A stretch of 64,000 bases of DNA from Microvirga massiliensis (GTDB lineage Bacteria; Pseudomonadota; Alphaproteobacteria; Rhizobiales; Beijerinckiaceae): positions 105,871 to 169,870 of the forward strand of contig NZ_LN811361.1 in assembly GCF_001006805.1 (NCBI RefSeq). Reading direction: 5' to 3'. Below, piece by piece: positions 62,549 through 64,000 of the stretch (position 1 is its first letter; the number at the start of each line of letters is the position of its first letter). The notes beneath the pieces are model-generated. The model saw only the letters and a program-made list of their open reading frames with translations. It was not told the origin of the DNA and made no database searches. The translations under genes and the position numbers were made by a program.

Positions 62549-63159
62549 ATGAGAATGCTCCGGCACCTTGCGCAGCCGTACGGCCGCTTTGGTAGAACGC
62601 AAGTTCGAAACCGAGCTGCGCAATCTGGCCGTCTCTATGGCTACGGTATCAAAGGCTTCGTGCTCTCGATGGCCGAGACCGCGATCGAGGTGACGGACCA
62701 GTGCATTCCTGCCGAGGAATTCCAGACGATCCTCGCCTTCGGCCGCACTACGAGGGAGCACGCGGTCGAGGTCTTTGTGGGGGCACGGGAGGTTCTGGAG
62801 GCGCTTCGCGCCCGTGATCACGAGCTATGGCTGATTTCCAAGGGAGACCTGTTCGATCAGGAGAGCAGGATTGCGCGCTCCGGTCTGGCTCAGTTGTTTG
62901 AGCACGTCGGGATTGTCTTCGAAAAGGGTCATGCTACCCATGAGTAGCTTCTGGCGCGGCATAGCGTCGACCCGGACGAGTTCCTGATGGTGGGCAATTC
63001 ATTGCGCTCGGATGTACTTCCGGTGATTGCGGCGAGAGCGCAGTCCGCCCACGTTCCGTATGAGATCACCCGGCGCACGAAGCCGTGGAGGCGGAGGAGA
63101 GCACCGGTTGCTGGACTGTTCCCAACCTGCGGACGCTTCTCGACGGAGCGTCCCCGTAG
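62549..63159 (+). pseudogene. HAD-family hydrolase, multiply broken
   Basis: Pieces of one HAD hydrolase appear in different frames. ALVERKFETELRNLA (62586-62630) is in one frame. LYGYGIKGFVLSMAETAIEV to LFEHVGIVFEKGHATHE (62633-62944) is in another. After an in-frame TAG (62945-62947) it continues LLARHSVDPDEFLMVGNSLR and SDVLPVIAARAQSAHVPYEIT. A further one-base shift near 63078 restores AHEAVEAEESTGCWTVPNLR, ending at TAG 63157-63159. SKGDLFDQE carries motif II/III residues and MVGNSLRSD is motif IV. The N-terminal DxDxT motif is not found. No functional product is possible. Confidence 0.8.
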
Positions 63160-64000
63160 CAGAACGCACTCGCCCTCTCTGGGATTTTCCTGTCGGTCTG
63201 GATGAAGTGCCGATCTTGTTTTCCAGTGTGGCCCTTTCTGAGCGCCTCGAATCGAGACGATCTGGACGAGGAGACCTTTCGTTTACCCATTGAAGGTCTG
63301 TAACGGCGCGCCTGGGCCGCATCGTTGTTCGTTCCTCCTTCCTGCGCCAGGGCATGGTTTCAGCCACTGATTTAAGGAAACTGTCCTGGAGGGTGAGCGA
63401 TGCCCTTTCGTCCAAGGAATATAACAATCACACTAGGGCAGGAATATTGAACGACGGAAGATCCAATGTCTGTCACATTGAGAGCACATGATCTCCGCAA
63501 AAAGAGCAACTACAATCATGTTGGAGCCTGCCTGAACAGGACCCCTGCCCAATCCTCCTTGCACGTATCTGAGTCAGATCGTGCGACGCAGGCTCCGGCG
63601 GTGTATCGTCAAATCAGAAATGCCCTCGGCGACGTCAGATCGTCCAAGTCGAGGCAGTCACTTTGGTACTGTGCCTGGCGAGTCTTCCGGTGAAGAGTCC
63701 GTCCGGGTCTTGGATCTGCCGTCGCCTCTTTCAGTAAATCGAGTAGTGGTTGCGCATGCGCGTGAACAGCTATTCTTGCATGCTTGTGCCGGGCGTGAAC
63801 TGGTCGAGATTGGTGGGCGCCCGCACGATAGCCTTCTGAATCAAATCGTCGAAAATGCCCGTGATCGAGATCGCAAAGCCGCGATGGTGTGGGATGGCCC
63901 TCAGGATATCGCCTTGGATGTTAGCAGCTAGCGTCAAGACAAGCCTCGCAGAACCCAGCCAATATCAGCATGTGCACCAGTCTAGAGGCTGTTATGGACT
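63160..64000. other. Right-end region, possible small open frames
   Basis: About 840 bases, AT-richer than the metabolic blocks. Two overlapping plus-strand frames exist: 63466-63693 (MSVTLRAHDLRKKSNYNHVG at the start, weak GGAAG site) and a frame ending at 63931 whose last 75 codons look protein-like (VRVLDLPSPLSVNRVVVAHA, REQLFLHACAGRELVEIGG). The second has no ATG at a sensible place. They may be parts of one broken gene. I cannot assign either. Confidence 0.3.

Noticed and set aside
1..64000. tRNA, rRNA, CRISPR array, or intact insertion sequence
   Set aside because: I found no tRNA-like cloverleaf, no spaced direct repeats and no transposase motif (DDE, HUH or serine recombinase) in any frame.

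Overview
The window is a GC-rich stretch from an alphaproteobacterium, most likely of the order Hyphomicrobiales and perhaps Microvirga- or Methylobacterium-like. This rests on family content: a MucR/Ros regulator, an HWE histidine kinase, a PRC-barrel protein, EcfG-type promoter sequences, a rhizobial-type malonate cluster (matR-matCAB), and a repeat of the 'CGTCATTGCGAGC' class. The genus is inference. I saw no rRNA, tRNA, CRISPR array, replication origin or intact transposase.

Layout. 0-3.5 kb: small envelope and stress genes (GDSL hydrolase, short hibernation factor, mscL). 3.5-6 kb: a flavin oxidase/alcohol dehydrogenase pair. 6-9.6 kb: an MBOAT acyltransferase, its AlgJ/AlgX-like partner and a second SGNH hydrolase. 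9.6-13 kb: an SLC13 permease broken by two in-frame TGA codons, an MFS transporter and an uncertain stretch. 13-17.6 kb: PRC-barrel protein, SF2 helicase, a secreted protein, a candidate EcfG-dependent small RNA and an enoyl-CoA hydratase. 17.6-21.4 kb: an AT-richer three-gene operon (VioD-like flavin hydroxylase plus two FemAB/CelD-type acyltransferases), the best candidate here for an undescribed pathway. 21.5-29.4 kb: an amidase, then a BMP-type nucleoside ABC importer with a cytosine-deaminase-like hydrolase. 29.6-38 kb: a dipeptide-type ABC importer with an M81 peptidase and a divergent M20 deacylase. 38-41 kb: a HupE/UreJ-like membrane protein and a secreted NHL propeller. 41-48.2 kb: matR, matC, malonyl-CoA decarboxylase, malonyl-CoA synthetase and a Tat-exported amidase. 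48.7-50.7 kb: an MFS transporter and a frameshifted MOSC gene. 50.7-64 kb: sparse DNA with many small genes (a 33-residue membrane peptide, LuxR regulator, phasin, single-domain response regulator, two paralogous helical proteins, a second candidate small RNA, MucR, a ribbon-helix-helix protein overlapping an HWE kinase) and a heavily decayed HAD hydrolase.

How the genes work together. The malonate block imports malonate, activates it to malonyl-CoA and decarboxylates it to acetyl-CoA under GntR control. The two ABC operons each couple uptake to hydrolases: nucleobase uptake with deamination, and peptide or amino-acid-conjugate uptake with M81/M20 cleavage. The last 13 kb looks like a stress and signalling region. 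Three genes are clearly damaged (SLC13, MOSC, HAD), so the accessory parts appear to be decaying. Family names come from motif recognition by eye; no database search was run.
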